Source: Claveliimonas ammoniilytica (GTDB lineage Bacteria > Bacillota > Clostridia > Lachnospirales > Lachnospiraceae). Taken from it: a stretch of DNA of 64,000 nucleotides. Location: NCBI RefSeq assembly GCF_025567415.1, contig NZ_JAOQJV010000002.1, positions 124,001-188,000 on the forward strand, read 5' to 3'. Shown piece by piece: positions 8,122-15,793 of the stretch (position 1 is its first letter; each line of letters starts with the position of its first letter). Under the pieces are notes generated by a model. That model was not told where the DNA came from, did no database searches, and saw only the letters and a list, made by a program, of their open reading frames with translations. The position numbers were made by a program, and so were the translations under genes.

Positions 8122-8902
8122 CAATATTCCCGAGGAATTAAAGAAACTCGACCAGTGGGTGTGTGCGAATGATGGAAGCAAAGTCCCTATGAAAGCATGG
8201 GAGAACGAAGCCGCTTCCTCAACCAACCCGGAAACATGGTCTGATTTCGAGACTGCTCTCGAATCGTACAACCAGCACTATTACGACTACTGCGGTTTCG
8301 TATTTGCGGACAATGGGTATGTCGGGATTGATATTGACGAGGGGTACGATGAAGACGGTCTTATGAGCGTCCTCGGGGCTGATATTGTCGGTAAGTGCCA
8401 CAGCTATACGGAGAAATCCCGGAGTGGGCGTGGATTCCATATCCTACTCCGTGGAACTCTCCCCTTCAAGGGCAAGAACAATCTTGCTGGCGTGGAGATT
8501 TACAAGGCGGCTCGCTACTTCATTATGACCGGGAACACCCTTCTCTACCGAGAAATCATCGAGAACCAAGAAGCGATTGATTATGTTGTGGAGAAATACT
8601 TCCCGGAAGCTCGAGAGACCTCCGATAAGGTGGTTGTTGGGCGAGACAAGATATACGCCCCGGTATGGGAAGAACCTGTCGTGAATGGGCGTGTAAAGCT
8701 CCGTCCAGTATATCCAAGAATCCCGGACGGAAGCCGCAATATCTGTCTCACCTCCCTCGCTGGTATGCTCCACAATCAAGGCTACTCCAAGTCACAGATT
8801 TACGAGGAGCTGTTGTACGCCAATACGGTTGCCTGTGACCCACCTCTCGACCGAAACGAGTTGCGAACTATCTGCAACAGCGTCACGAGGTACAAGCGAT
8901 GA
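8108..8902 (+). CDS. primase-polymerase (PrimPol-type) with PriCT-like C-terminus
   Basis: 264 residues from GTG 8108 (AAAGGTGG 9 bases upstream); ATG 8078 in the same frame would add 10 residues. The N-terminal part shows CGFVFADNGYVGIDIDEGYDED (the DxD catalytic metal site at GIDID), then SRSGRGFHILLRG and EIYKAARYFIMTGN, the archaeo-eukaryotic primase fold of phage replication primases. The C-terminal region from residue ~210 (SRNICLTSLAGMLHNQGYS to ICNSVTRYKR) matches the PriCT-1 type. With the SF3 helicase at 11.0 kb it forms the replication initiation module. Confidence 0.8.
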   Translation: MVYYDNIPEELKKLDQWVCANDGSKVPMKAWENEAASSTNPETWSDFETALESYNQHYYDYCGFVFADNGYVGIDIDEGYDEDGLMSVLGADIVGKCHSYTEKSRSGRGFHILLRGTLPFKGKNNLAGVEIYKAARYFIMTGNTLLYREIIENQEAIDYVVEKYFPEARETSDKVVVGRDKIYAPVWEEPVVNGRVKLRPVYPRIPDGSRNICLTSLAGMLHNQGYSKSQIYEELLYANTVACDPPLDRNELRTICNSVTRYKR

Positions 8903-9099
8903 AGATTAAGTGCTGTAAGGACTGCGTTGCTCCGAAGCGACACCCCGGCTGTCACGGTGTATGTCCCGAGTACCTATACGAAAAGGCACTGTGGGAGGAA
9001 GAAAAGAAAGTCATTCGTGAGGAACATAGGCGATTCAGTGAACTATATGAGCAACGCTCCGAGGGTGTGCGAAAAGCATTAAAACACAGAAGACGATAA
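8899..9099 (+). CDS. small cysteine-rich protein
   Basis: 66 residues. Cysteines at 5, 6, 9, 18 and 22 (CCKDC...GCHGVCPEYL) with His suggest a zinc-binding knuckle, followed by a long charged helix. It overlaps the primase stop by 4 bases. This N-terminal arrangement is common in small Clostridial phage proteins of unknown role. Confidence 0.6.
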   Translation: MKIKCCKDCVAPKRHPGCHGVCPEYLYEKALWEEEKKVIREEHRRFSELYEQRSEGVRKALKHRRR

Positions 9100-9108
9100 C
9101 TTGCACAG

Positions 9109-9164
9109 AAAAGATAAAAATTTATCTTTTAGGTATTGACATTCAATCTTGTATGTGTTATCTT
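9109..9164 (+). promoter_or_regulatory. promoter and upstream dyad of the remote DGR target gene
   Basis: Dyad with 10-bp perfect arms (AAAAGATAAA and TTTATCTTTT, 2-bp centre, 9109-9130), then TTGACA at 9136-9141, a 17-bp spacer and TATCTT at 9159-9164 (an alternative TATAAT starts at 9164). The same core dyad GATAA-N4-TTATC lies exactly 9 bp before the -35 box at 15.4 and 17.6 kb. The downstream ATCACAGCAAGAC is also shared with the 15.4 kb promoter. Position upstream of -35 suits an activator or UP-like element. Confidence 0.75.
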
Positions 9165-9217
9165 ATAATCACAGCAAGACAAAAACTTATCCAATAAAGA
9201 TTAAGGAGGATTTTATC

Positions 9218-9805
9218 ATGGAAGTTATGAGAAACATGACTATTGACACTGAACTGTTTGAACTGGGAGACATTATCTCCTTCACACTCACCACAGGGGA
9301 AAAGGTTAAGGCGAAAGCCATTCGTGAGACCCCGAACGGTATGCTTTTCATCACCGTTGACTGTCTCAAGGACGGGCAGAAAATGTTCGAGAATCCCGGC
9401 AGAGCCGAAAAGGTTGACTACGAACATTCCGACCTTCGCAAGAAGTTGAACGGAGAAATCTTCGAGAGCTTCCCGGAGAAAATCAAGGGTCGCATGGTTG
9501 GTATGCGAGTAGGTCAGACGAACTGCTTTGATATGCTCCGTATTCCTACCGAGCGTGAAATCTTCGGAGAGAACCCTTACGGTAAGGACGAGCCTGTATC
9601 TGTTAGACGCTTCTACGGCATGGAGAACCGCCATGAGCGTATCGCTTTCCAAGGCTCGGAGACAGGTACATGGGAATGGTACTGGTTGCAGAATAAGGTT
9701 GAGGATTCCGCTTCCAATTTCGCCCTTGTCGGCAACAACGGTGGTGCGAACTACTACTACGCTTCCGATTCTTTTGGCGTTCGCCCGGTCTTTCTCTTAT
9801 CCTAA
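9218..9805 (+). CDS. DGR variable protein 1: C-type-lectin-fold (DUF6273-like) protein, remote target
   Basis: 195 residues from ATG 9218 (TAAGGAGG 7 bases upstream). No signal peptide or membrane segment, so probably cytoplasmic or virion-borne. The C-terminal region (WEWYWLQN ... FALVGNNGG ... SFGVRPVFLLS) is the C-type-lectin/sulfatase-modifying-like fold used by DGR targets. The last 34 codons contain variable repeat VR1, whose codons align to AAY codons of the template at 37.03 kb. It differs from the tail-fibre target in its whole N-terminal half, which begins with a beta-rich segment (GDIISFTLTTGEKVKAKAIR). It stands alone between replication genes with its own promoter, about 27 kb from the reverse transcriptase. 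What the diversified surface binds is unknown. Confidence 0.85.
   Translation: MEVMRNMTIDTELFELGDIISFTLTTGEKVKAKAIRETPNGMLFITVDCLKDGQKMFENPGRAEKVDYEHSDLRKKLNGEIFESFPEKIKGRMVGMRVGQTNCFDMLRIPTEREIFGENPYGKDEPVSVRRFYGMENRHERIAFQGSETGTWEWYWLQNKVEDSASNFALVGNNGGANYYYASDSFGVRPVFLLS
9704..9788 (+). repeat. variable repeat VR1 of the DGR
   Basis: 85 bp aligning without gaps to the template repeat at 37034-37118. By eye 11 of the 23 template adenines in the core are changed (to C, G or T) and no template C, G or T is changed. This is the adenine-specific pattern of retroelement mutagenesis. It ends with the invariant GGCGTTCGCCCGG. Confidence 0.9.
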
Positions 9806-9808
9806 AAT

Positions 9809-9829
9809 CTCGCCCCCTTGTGGGGCGAG
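9809..9829 (+). promoter_or_regulatory. hairpin downstream of VR1 (DGR target-recognition type)
   Basis: Stem CTCGCCCC / GGGGCGAG (8 bp) with loop CTTGT, 21 bases after the end of VR1 and 4 bases after the stop codon. The tail-fibre target carries the same loop at the same distance with altered but still paired outer bases. In the Bordetella phage DGR a similar hairpin is needed for efficient target use. It could also act as a terminator, but no T-run follows. Confidence 0.75.
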
Positions 9830-9855
9830 TTCAATAAAGAACGGAGGTAAATGTC

Positions 9856-10026
9856 GTGCAGACAAGATGTGAAAACTGTAAGAAAAGATGTGTCTGCCAC
9901 GCTTGCCCTCTACATAATCAATGCCGCTACGCTTTGAGGTGCAAATCCTCAAAGTGTTACTGCGGAAAATATAGGAGGTTATCAGAAAATGGAACAGAGC
10001 AAAATCTGTCCTCTCCTCACGACTAA
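9856..10026 (+). CDS. very small cysteine-rich protein
   Basis: 56 residues from GTG 9856, with GGAGG 7 bases upstream. Ten cysteines in the first 42 residues (CENCKKRCVCHAC, then CRYALRC and CYCGKY) argue strongly that this frame is coding and metal-binding. The overlapping ATG frame at 9851 gives only 28 residues. It overlaps the next small gene by 38 bases. Function unknown. Confidence 0.6.
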   Translation: MQTRCENCKKRCVCHACPLHNQCRYALRCKSSKCYCGKYRRLSENGTEQNLSSPHD

Positions 10027-10156
10027 CACTGTCGTAGACGAGAATAACACCGTGAAAATTGGCACACAGCCTGTTTTCTGCGTAACCGAGCAGTGTTCGT
10101 GGTGGTTGGAGGATAAACAGAAATGTGCAATCGCAGTTATGGGAGGTAAGAAATAA
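9989..10156 (+). CDS. very small cysteine-containing protein
   Basis: 55 residues from ATG 9989 (AGGAGG upstream). Cysteines at 7, 31, 36 and 46 with the pattern CxxxxC(x)9C around EQCSWWLEDKQKC suggest a metal knuckle of the kind found in small phage proteins. Its TAA overlaps the ATG of the PemK/MazF-like gene (TAATG). Confidence 0.6.
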   Translation: MEQSKICPLLTTNTVVDENNTVKIGTQPVFCVTEQCSWWLEDKQKCAIAVMGGKK

Positions 10157-10614
10157 TGGCATATTACATGAATAAGAGCGTCCCGGCGAAGCGAGGAGAT
10201 ATTTTCTACATTTCCAACTCCAAGTGCTACGCCACAGACCCGAGTAATACAGAGGGAAGACCGGCAATCGTTGTCTCCTCTGATAAATTGAATGAACACG
10301 CAGATGTTGTCGAGGTGGTCTATCTCACCACCAAGGAAAAGCGTCTCATGCCTACTCATGCAGAGGTGCTGTGCAAGATTCCTTCAACCGCTCTGTGTGA
10401 GACCATCTACACGGTCAATAAGGACAGGCTGGGCGATTTCGTCCGTACCTGTACCGATAAGGAAATGGAGGGTGTCAATGCTGGAATCCTCTGCTCACTC
10501 GGTATCGCCGCTCCTGTGGTCGATGGTGAGCCTGTTGACAACTCTGTAACGGTCGAGAGGAATCTTTACAAGCACCTTTACGAAGACCTTCTCAATAAGG
10601 TAATGGCGAGGTGA
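10156..10614 (+). CDS. PemK/MazF-like protein
   Basis: 152 residues with the PemK/MazF beta-barrel signature: AKRGDIFYIS, EGRPAIVVSSDKLN, VVEVVYLTTKEKR and TVNKDRLGDF. Family members are sequence-specific ribonucleases. No antitoxin-like gene can be seen on either side; the upstream partner is a 55-residue cysteine protein. In phages such solitary PemK-like proteins may not be toxins, so activity is uncertain. The long C-terminal tail (after residue ~115) is unlike a minimal MazF. Confidence 0.7.
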   Translation: MAYYMNKSVPAKRGDIFYISNSKCYATDPSNTEGRPAIVVSSDKLNEHADVVEVVYLTTKEKRLMPTHAEVLCKIPSTALCETIYTVNKDRLGDFVRTCTDKEMEGVNAGILCSLGIAAPVVDGEPVDNSVTVERNLYKHLYEDLLNKVMAR

Positions 10615-11027
10615 TGGATATGGGTAAAGGAGCTGATATGAGCTGGGAAGACATTCAGAATGAGTTCGACATTATGAACCGAATGTCGTGCCGCCCGGTT
10701 GGGTTGCAAAAAGTCCCCGGCAATCATATTTTCGATGAAGACCAGTCTGTGAAATGGAACAGAGAACAGGTCGAATTGAATAACAAGAAGTATCAGAGTG
10801 AAGTCGCTCGGCTCAACACCGAGAAGAACAAGGCTCGAGATTCCGTCTACAATCTGATTATCGAAAAGATTCAGTATGAAGTGGGTCACAGGCTCTCTCG
10901 CAAGAAAGCGGAAGCCATTTGGAATCGTGCCTATGAGGACGGACACTCTTTCGGATTCTATGAAATCCGTTGCCGCCTGTCAGACCTTATTGATTTGGCG
11001 ATTACTCTGCTGGGAGGTGATAAGTAA
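10614..11027 (+). CDS. phage protein, unknown
   Basis: 137 residues starting at ATG 10614, which overlaps the upstream TGA (GTG 10611 is also possible). The middle is a charged helix (about residues 50-80) and the C-terminus is amphipathic. It ends in TAATG coupled to the helicase gene. No family recognised. Confidence 0.6.
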   Translation: MDMGKGADMSWEDIQNEFDIMNRMSCRPVGLQKVPGNHIFDEDQSVKWNREQVELNNKKYQSEVARLNTEKNKARDSVYNLIIEKIQYEVGHRLSRKKAEAIWNRAYEDGHSFGFYEIRCRLSDLIDLAITLLGGDK

Positions 11028-12517
11028 TGCAAGAGCTTTTCGAGACACGCAACGGTCGTGTCATTATGGACGAGGGCTTATCCTCGAAGATGTATCTGAT
11101 TAAGCAGTATCACCCCGAGAAAGCAGACGAGACCAGCTCCGGGTTTGAGTGGTCTGAAATGGGTATGGCAAACCTGTTTGGCTTGCTCTATTCTCACGAA
11201 GCTCGCTACTGCCCGGAACACAAGAGCTGGTACACCTATCACGAGGGAGCATGGCGTAAGGACGAGGGAGCAATTCTCGTGTCCGAGAAGATTAAAGATT
11301 TCGTTCGTTTGATGATTCTCTACTGCGGAGAAATCGAGGACGATGATACCCGAAAGTCCTACACCGGGTTCGTCAATAAGATGGGTGACAGGCGTATGCG
11401 AGATAGAATCCTCAAGGACGCAACAGGTGAGCTTCGTATCTCTGCTGTGCAGTTTGACGCAGACCCCTATCTCATTAACTGTCTCAATGGTACATACGAC
11501 CTTCGAGACTTCTCCTTCCGGGAACATAGCTGGAACGATTTTCTCACCATGCAGACAGCATTTAGCCACACTATCTCCAAGACGGTTAAGTGTAAACGCT
11601 GGGAGAAGTTCATTAAAGAGGTTACACAAAATGACGAGGACAAGGCAGACTTCCTTCAAAGAGCTTTGGGTTATTCCATGCTGGGTATGAGTAACGAGGA
11701 GTGTATGTTCATTCTTCATGGTAAGACCACTCGTAACGGTAAGTCTACTCTGCTCAACACCATCGAGACTATGCTCGGTGACTATGCCAAGGTTGCCCCG
11801 GTCGGTATGATTTGCCGTGGAGACCGTCAGAAGGACGCAGAAGCCGCCAGTCCTACCCTCGCCGGGTTGAAGGGCAAACGCTTCGTCACAATGTCCGAGA
11901 GCAACGAATACGGCAAGCTGGACGAGGAGAAAATCAAACAGCTTACAGGTGGCGAGGAAATCTCCGCTCGTGCGCTGTACCAGTCGGCAATCACATTCAA
12001 GCCGCAATTCACCTTATGGCTTTCCTGTAACGACCTTCCGATGGTGACAGACAAGTCCCTGTTCGCTTCCGAGCGTATCAAGGTGGTAGAGTTCAACCGC
12101 CACTTCTCCCCGGAGGAACAGGACACTCACCTAAAGGACGAGCTGTGTGAACAGTCCAGCATGAGCGGCATTTTCATGTGGTTGGTGCGCGGGTATATCC
12201 ACTACAAGGAGCGTGGACTTGCAATGAGCGGCAGTCTGAAATCGGTTGTTACCAAGTACGAGCGTGATAACGACCTCGTATTGCAGTTCCTCGAGAACCG
12301 CTGTGAGCGTGTCCCGGAGGAAAGCTCGCCAACCGTTATCAAGGCGAAAGACCTGTACAACGCTTTCAAGATTTGGGCGAAGTCCGAGGGTGCTTATATC
12401 CTGTCGGCTCGTAAGTTCAATTCTGAAATGGAGCGTCACCCGGAGTGGTTCGACAGGAAATCGACCTCGAGCGGCTATGCAACCTATTGTGGTCTGAAAT
12501 TGAAGGAGGTACTGTGA
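11027..12517 (+). CDS. phage replicative helicase, D5/P4-type SF3 superfamily
   Basis: 496 residues. An N-terminal D5-like region (SHEARYCPEHKSWYTYHEGAW, then LINCLNGTYDLRDFSFREH) leads into an SF3 ATPase with Walker A GKTTRNGKST at residues ~232-241, a Walker B-like region and the motif FKPQFTLWLSCNDLP with Asn-Asp sensor. The C-terminal winged-helix-like part (LYNAFKIWAKSEG) is typical. It would unwind at the phage origin together with the separate PrimPol at 8.1 kb. Family members often carry both domains in one chain; here they are split. Confidence 0.85.
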   Translation: MQELFETRNGRVIMDEGLSSKMYLIKQYHPEKADETSSGFEWSEMGMANLFGLLYSHEARYCPEHKSWYTYHEGAWRKDEGAILVSEKIKDFVRLMILYCGEIEDDDTRKSYTGFVNKMGDRRMRDRILKDATGELRISAVQFDADPYLINCLNGTYDLRDFSFREHSWNDFLTMQTAFSHTISKTVKCKRWEKFIKEVTQNDEDKADFLQRALGYSMLGMSNEECMFILHGKTTRNGKSTLLNTIETMLGDYAKVAPVGMICRGDRQKDAEAASPTLAGLKGKRFVTMSESNEYGKLDEEKIKQLTGGEEISARALYQSAITFKPQFTLWLSCNDLPMVTDKSLFASERIKVVEFNRHFSPEEQDTHLKDELCEQSSMSGIFMWLVRGYIHYKERGLAMSGSLKSVVTKYERDNDLVLQFLENRCERVPEESSPTVIKAKDLYNAFKIWAKSEGAYILSARKFNSEMERHPEWFDRKSTSSGYATYCGLKLKEVL

Positions 12518-13188
12518 TGAAGTACATGAGCGTTATCACGAACTTTGGGTGTCACTACAAATGCCCCTACTGTATCGTGAAGGAGAATAATCTCCATATC
12601 CCGAGAACGACCCTCTCCGGGTTGGATAATCTCGAGGAAGCCTTGAAAGAGAATAACTGCGACATTGTTTCTATCTCCGGCGGTGGAGACCCACTCCACG
12701 AGTACGAGAAACACATTGACTGGTATCGAAAGTTCTTCGGTATTGCACACAAGCGCAATGTTTTCTTCAACGGTAGTATGCGCCCTATTCCTGTGGAAAT
12801 GCACACCAGCTACATGACTGACGAGACCGCTTTTCCATTCTATGATTGCTACCGGGTTGTGTACCATGCAAACAGTATCGACCAGCTCTCGCAAATTCGC
12901 CGGACTGGTAATGAGATTGTTCGGGCAGTATTCGTGGTAACTGCGGACTACACCATCGCTGACATCATGGACATTGCCCTGTTCGTGAAAAACAGCACGG
13001 GGATTGACGAGTTGAGCTTCCGGCAGTTGGTTGATGATAAGTACACCGAACAGCACTACCTTGAGGACTATCTCCGCATGGGTCACAAGAAGCTGTGGTG
13101 GTACATCGAGCAAAATGACTACAACCTCTACTACGCAGAGAATGAAGTCAGCGGTAGATACAGGGATTTTGAGAAGGAGGTGCTGTAA
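12517..13188 (+). CDS. radical SAM enzyme
   Basis: 223 residues from ATG 12517, overlapping the helicase TGA. The cluster motif CHYKCPYC (Cx3Cx2C) is near residues 11-18 and a SAM-binding SGGGDPL motif near residues 56-62. The fold continues to about residue 190 with no added C-terminal cysteine cluster, so this is a small, single-cluster radical SAM protein. The order helicase-radical SAM-small genes places it in the replication operon. Substrate unknown; base or nucleotide modification and activation of a partner enzyme are both possible. Confidence 0.8.
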   Translation: MKYMSVITNFGCHYKCPYCIVKENNLHIPRTTLSGLDNLEEALKENNCDIVSISGGGDPLHEYEKHIDWYRKFFGIAHKRNVFFNGSMRPIPVEMHTSYMTDETAFPFYDCYRVVYHANSIDQLSQIRRTGNEIVRAVFVVTADYTIADIMDIALFVKNSTGIDELSFRQLVDDKYTEQHYLEDYLRMGHKKLWWYIEQNDYNLYYAENEVSGRYRDFEKEVL

Positions 13189-13394
13189 TGACTTTACAGG
13201 AAAAATCAGAGCTGGTACGGCTCTTGAACCTATACCAAGCTGACCTTCTCAATCAGAATCGGAAGAATATTGAGAACGGCAGAACCGAGTATTTTGTTCC
13301 CGGCGTGAAAGCACAGTATGAACACGCCCGAATTATCAGCACGAAACTCTCTGTCGAACTCGGCAAGGGTATTAAGTCATGGTGGGAGGTATAA
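13188..13394 (+). CDS. small helical phage protein, unknown
   Basis: 68 residues, TAATG-coupled to the radical SAM gene. Helical, with Asn-rich centre (LLNQNRKNIENGRTEYF). Clostridial phages often have such a helical protein here; role unknown. Confidence 0.55.
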   Translation: MTLQEKSELVRLLNLYQADLLNQNRKNIENGRTEYFVPGVKAQYEHARIISTKLSVELGKGIKSWWEV

Positions 13395-13396
13395 CT

Positions 13397-13702
13397 ATGA
13401 ATATGGTTTGCAAATGCGGCGGCAAGGAGTTCTTCACAGAGGAACACGGCAATCAGACAGGGCTTTACTGCTCCGCTTGCGGTAAGTGGCAGAAATGGCT
13501 CAAGAAGGACGAGATACGACTTTTCAATCGTGGTATCAAAGTAGAGAACGCTTCTCTGCTGGAACGTCTCAAAGCTCGTATCGAGGAAAGCGCAATCAAG
13601 GTATCTACCGTCAAAGCTCCGCATACCTACATGAAAGCTGTCGGCACGAGAGAGCTTGAGAAGATTCTCGAGGAGGAGTTGGGAAATGAAGACACGAAAT
13701 GA
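13397..13702 (+). CDS. zinc-ribbon phage protein
   Basis: 101 residues from ATG 13397. CKCGGKEF (CxC) and YCSACGKWQKW (CxxC) form a zinc ribbon within the first 35 residues; a helical tail follows. It overlaps the next gene by 17 bases. Confidence 0.6.
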   Translation: MNMVCKCGGKEFFTEEHGNQTGLYCSACGKWQKWLKKDEIRLFNRGIKVENASLLERLKARIEESAIKVSTVKAPHTYMKAVGTRELEKILEEELGNEDTK

Positions 13703-13868
13703 CATACTTGCCGAATACGTCCGCAGTCGTTACCCCGAGATTGAGAAGACCTTCGACTTTGCCGCCTACTCTGCTGGTGTGGCTCTCAAAGAGTTCGGCA
13801 GATGTATTAAAGAAGCGTTCGGAGGTACTGGTAAGGAGGTAGACGATGTTTGCGATTCAGAACATTAA
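13686..13868 (+). CDS. small phage protein, unknown
   Basis: 60 residues from ATG 13686 after GGAGTTGGG. Helical (RNDILAEYVRSRYPEIEKT). No family recognised. Confidence 0.5.
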   Translation: MKTRNDILAEYVRSRYPEIEKTFDFAAYSAGVALKEFGRCIKEAFGGTGKEVDDVCDSEH

Positions 13869-14082
13869 GACCGGGAAGTTTTTGTATGGCACAGACTACC
13901 GATACCTCCCTCCTCACCAGCGTACCAGCAACACGAAAATGCTCACTTATAGCTCTATCGCAGAAGCCGCACACGACTTTTGGGTTAAGAGGAAGTGCGG
14001 CAAAGATTACAGAATCGTTGTGCTGAAATCGGTTGAGGTTAAGCGAGTGATTGACTACTACGAGAGCAAAAACTTCATTTAA
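13846..14082 (+). CDS. small phage protein, unknown
   Basis: 78 residues. The N-terminal FAIQNIKTGKFLYGTDYRY and later IAEAAHDFWVKRKCGKDYRIVVLKSVEVK give a small alpha/beta protein seen in replication regions of phages. It is the last gene of the early run; a non-coding 240-base gap follows. Confidence 0.55.
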   Translation: MFAIQNIKTGKFLYGTDYRYLPPHQRTSNTKMLTYSSIAEAAHDFWVKRKCGKDYRIVVLKSVEVKRVIDYYESKNFI

Positions 14083-14091
14083 CACAAAGTG

Positions 14092-14105
14092 GATAAGTAT
14101 TTATC
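14092..14105 (+). promoter_or_regulatory. possible fourth copy of the GATAA-N4-TTATC dyad
   Basis: GATAA-GTAT-TTATC, directly after the end of the early operon. Unlike the copies at 9.1, 15.4 and 17.6 kb, it is not followed by a convincing promoter 9 bp later, so its function is less sure. Confidence 0.35.
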
Positions 14106-14182
14106 AAAAACGACATTTACCAAACTATCTGAAAAGGATTGAAAAACAATCTTTTCATAAGAACGAGTTATTCTTATTATTA

Positions 14183-14295
14183 CAGTAGTTAAAGTAGCTG
14201 TTCTCAAGGTATTGCGTGTAACTTCCTTTATATAGAAAAATCCCTATATATAGAAGTTATACGCAAAAACCGATTTTCAACTACTTCTACTACTG
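14183..14295 (+). repeat. 110-bp near-palindromic element, copy A
   Basis: Outer arms CAGTAGTTAAAGTAG and the reverse of CTACTTCTACTACTG, inner arms around GCGTGTAACTTCC and GAAGTTATACGC, with a TATATAG-rich centre. An extra TTATTCTTATT-type inverted repeat flanks it on both sides (14168-14310). Copies B and C are at 17.86 and 40.84 kb. The element fills the gap before terS. There is no T-run, so it is not an ordinary terminator. Confidence 0.75.
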
Positions 14296-14324
14296 CAATA
14301 AGAATAAGAAGAAAGGAGACCGAA

Positions 14325-15032
14325 ATGGATATAGATAAACTGTTAGCAGACAGTTCCGAGGAGACTGTTGCGACTAAGGAGACTGTTTCCAGCGAGGAGA
14401 ATGTCGGAACGAAAGCCGTTGCGACTACTGGAAAGAAAGAAACGAAGCCTAAGAAGAAAGGCAAACCGAGGGGTGGCAACTCTCCTGTGATTGGTACGAA
14501 TGGGTTCAACCTTGACGTTGGGGATAATGCGAAGTTCTTGAGCGTCAACATGGCACTGTTCAATATGCCAAACATTGATATGGAAAGTGAATCGGAGGTT
14601 CAGCAACGACTTTCCGACTATTTTGCGTTGTATGCGAACGCTGATATGAAACCGACTGTTGCTGGTATGGCGATGGCATTGAATGGCATGAGCAGACAGA
14701 CGTTGTGGGCTATTACACATGACGCTCCGTTGGGTGGGCGTGGAAATTATAGTACGTTGCCGCCGAGCGTGACTGACACCATTAAAAAGGCGTACTTTTT
14801 GCTCGAAAATTTGTGGGAATCCTACATGAACTCCGGCAAGGTCAACCCGGTAGCTGGTATCTTCCTCGGCAAGAACAACTATGGCTACCAAGACAAGACC
14901 GAGTACGTTCTCACACCGAACCAGCAGAACGACAACGACTATTCCGCTGATGAAATCAGAGAACGCTATATTGCAAGCGACCAGCAGAAGCGACTTTCAG
15001 CAAGCAACTCTGACGAGGACACGAGCGACTAA
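14325..15032 (+). CDS. terS: terminase small subunit
   Basis: 235 residues. A low-complexity charged N-terminus (residues 1-50, KKETKPKKKGKPRGGN) precedes a helical DNA-binding core and the typical late segment AGIFLGKNNYGYQDKTEYVLTPN found in small terminase subunits of Clostridial phages. It would recognise the packaging site and recruit TerL. It is preceded by palindromic element A. Unusually, TerL is 4.3 kb downstream, separated by the accessory island. Repeats of CGACT(A/T)T begin in its last codons. Confidence 0.7.
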   Translation: MDIDKLLADSSEETVATKETVSSEENVGTKAVATTGKKETKPKKKGKPRGGNSPVIGTNGFNLDVGDNAKFLSVNMALFNMPNIDMESESEVQQRLSDYFALYANADMKPTVAGMAMALNGMSRQTLWAITHDAPLGGRGNYSTLPPSVTDTIKKAYFLLENLWESYMNSGKVNPVAGIFLGKNNYGYQDKTEYVLTPNQQNDNDYSADEIRERYIASDQQKRLSASNSDEDTSD

Positions 15033-15096
15033 GCGACTATCTCTCCCCTCTCCTCTCTTCGACTATCAGCCGAGCGACTTTCGACTATCGACTATG
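14991..15096 (+). repeat. CGACT(A/T)TC iteron cluster around the end of terS
   Basis: Copies at 14991, 15034, 15060, 15075, 15082 and 15089, plus a partial one at the terS stop (15026). The last three are spaced exactly 7 bp. A location next to terS recalls packaging-initiation sites, but no function is shown. Confidence 0.55.
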
Positions 15097-15101
15097 AAAC
15101 T

Positions 15102-15126
15102 GCTCCGGGATTTCCCGGGGCTTTTT
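15102..15126 (+). terminator. intrinsic terminator after terS
   Basis: Stem GCTCCGGG / CCCGGGGC (one G-T pair) with loop ATTT, followed by TTTTT. It separates terS from the island genes. The remaining gap up to 15379 has a GC-rich patch (15215-15290) related in word content to that at 17.2-17.5 kb and otherwise shows nothing. Confidence 0.75.
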
Positions 15127-15379
15127 CTATGCAAAAATTCACGGAAATTTTCAGAAAATCAGCCGGACACGGCACTCACCTCTTTAACACTTTAATACAA
15201 TAAAGCAAAATGCAACCCGGGCGGCGTGGGTGAACGTGTCCGGCGGCGTTCCTTTCATATAATGCGAATTTTGCGCCCGGTGCAATTCGTAAATTTAGAA
15301 TTTAGGTGTTGACAATTCGTATAATAAGAATTAGAATAACAATAACAACACAAACAAGATAAACCGCCAACACAAAAAA

Positions 15380-15431
15380 GATAAATTTTTATCCGAAAAG
15401 TATTGACAGACAATCTTGAAAGTGTTATCTT
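15380..15431 (+). promoter_or_regulatory. promoter and dyad of the island operon
   Basis: GATAAA-TT-TTTATC (15380-15393), 9 bp, TTGACA (15403-15408), 17-bp spacer, TATCTT (15426-15431) followed by ATAATCACAGCAAGAC. The dyad, spacing, promoter and initial transcribed bases match those at 9.1 kb. Confidence 0.75.
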
Positions 15432-15486
15432 ATAATCACAGCAAGACAAGAAACAACACTAAAAAGATTATATGGAGGTTTTCAAA

Positions 15487-15774
15487 ATGAAAAGATATGA
15501 ATTAGCACCGAACGGGACACAAAAAAGTTTCTATGGAAAAGCCGTTGTTGAAATTGACAACGCCGGGAATGAAACGCTTTACAGCTACAACACCCCTATT
15601 ATAAAGCGGCTTGCAAATGGTTCACTTGTTAAATTGTGGGGCGGTTGGAGTAACACAACCGGGAAACATATAAAAGCGTTTTGCGGTTTGAATAAAGCCG
15701 GATTCATGAAGCTTGAACATGAAACAACGCCACAAGAAAAAGCGGCGGCGTATAACGGTACACTTTACAGATAA
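15487..15774 (+). CDS. island protein 1, unknown
   Basis: 95 residues from ATG 15487 after TGGAGG. Mixed alpha/beta with aromatic content (YNTPIIKRLANGSLVKLWGGWSNTTGKHIKAF). Base and codon use (many AAA, GAA and GCC-GG runs) differs from the phage genes on each side. First gene behind the island promoter. No family recognised. Confidence 0.6.
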   Translation: MKRYELAPNGTQKSFYGKAVVEIDNAGNETLYSYNTPIIKRLANGSLVKLWGGWSNTTGKHIKAFCGLNKAGFMKLEHETTPQEKAAAYNGTLYR

Positions 15775-15793
15775 TAGAATGGAGGAAACGAAA

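Noticed and set aside
15361..15470. tRNA-like or attachment site near the island promoter
   Set aside because: Only a promoter and dyad are supported; no cloverleaf or matching repeat at the other end of the island.
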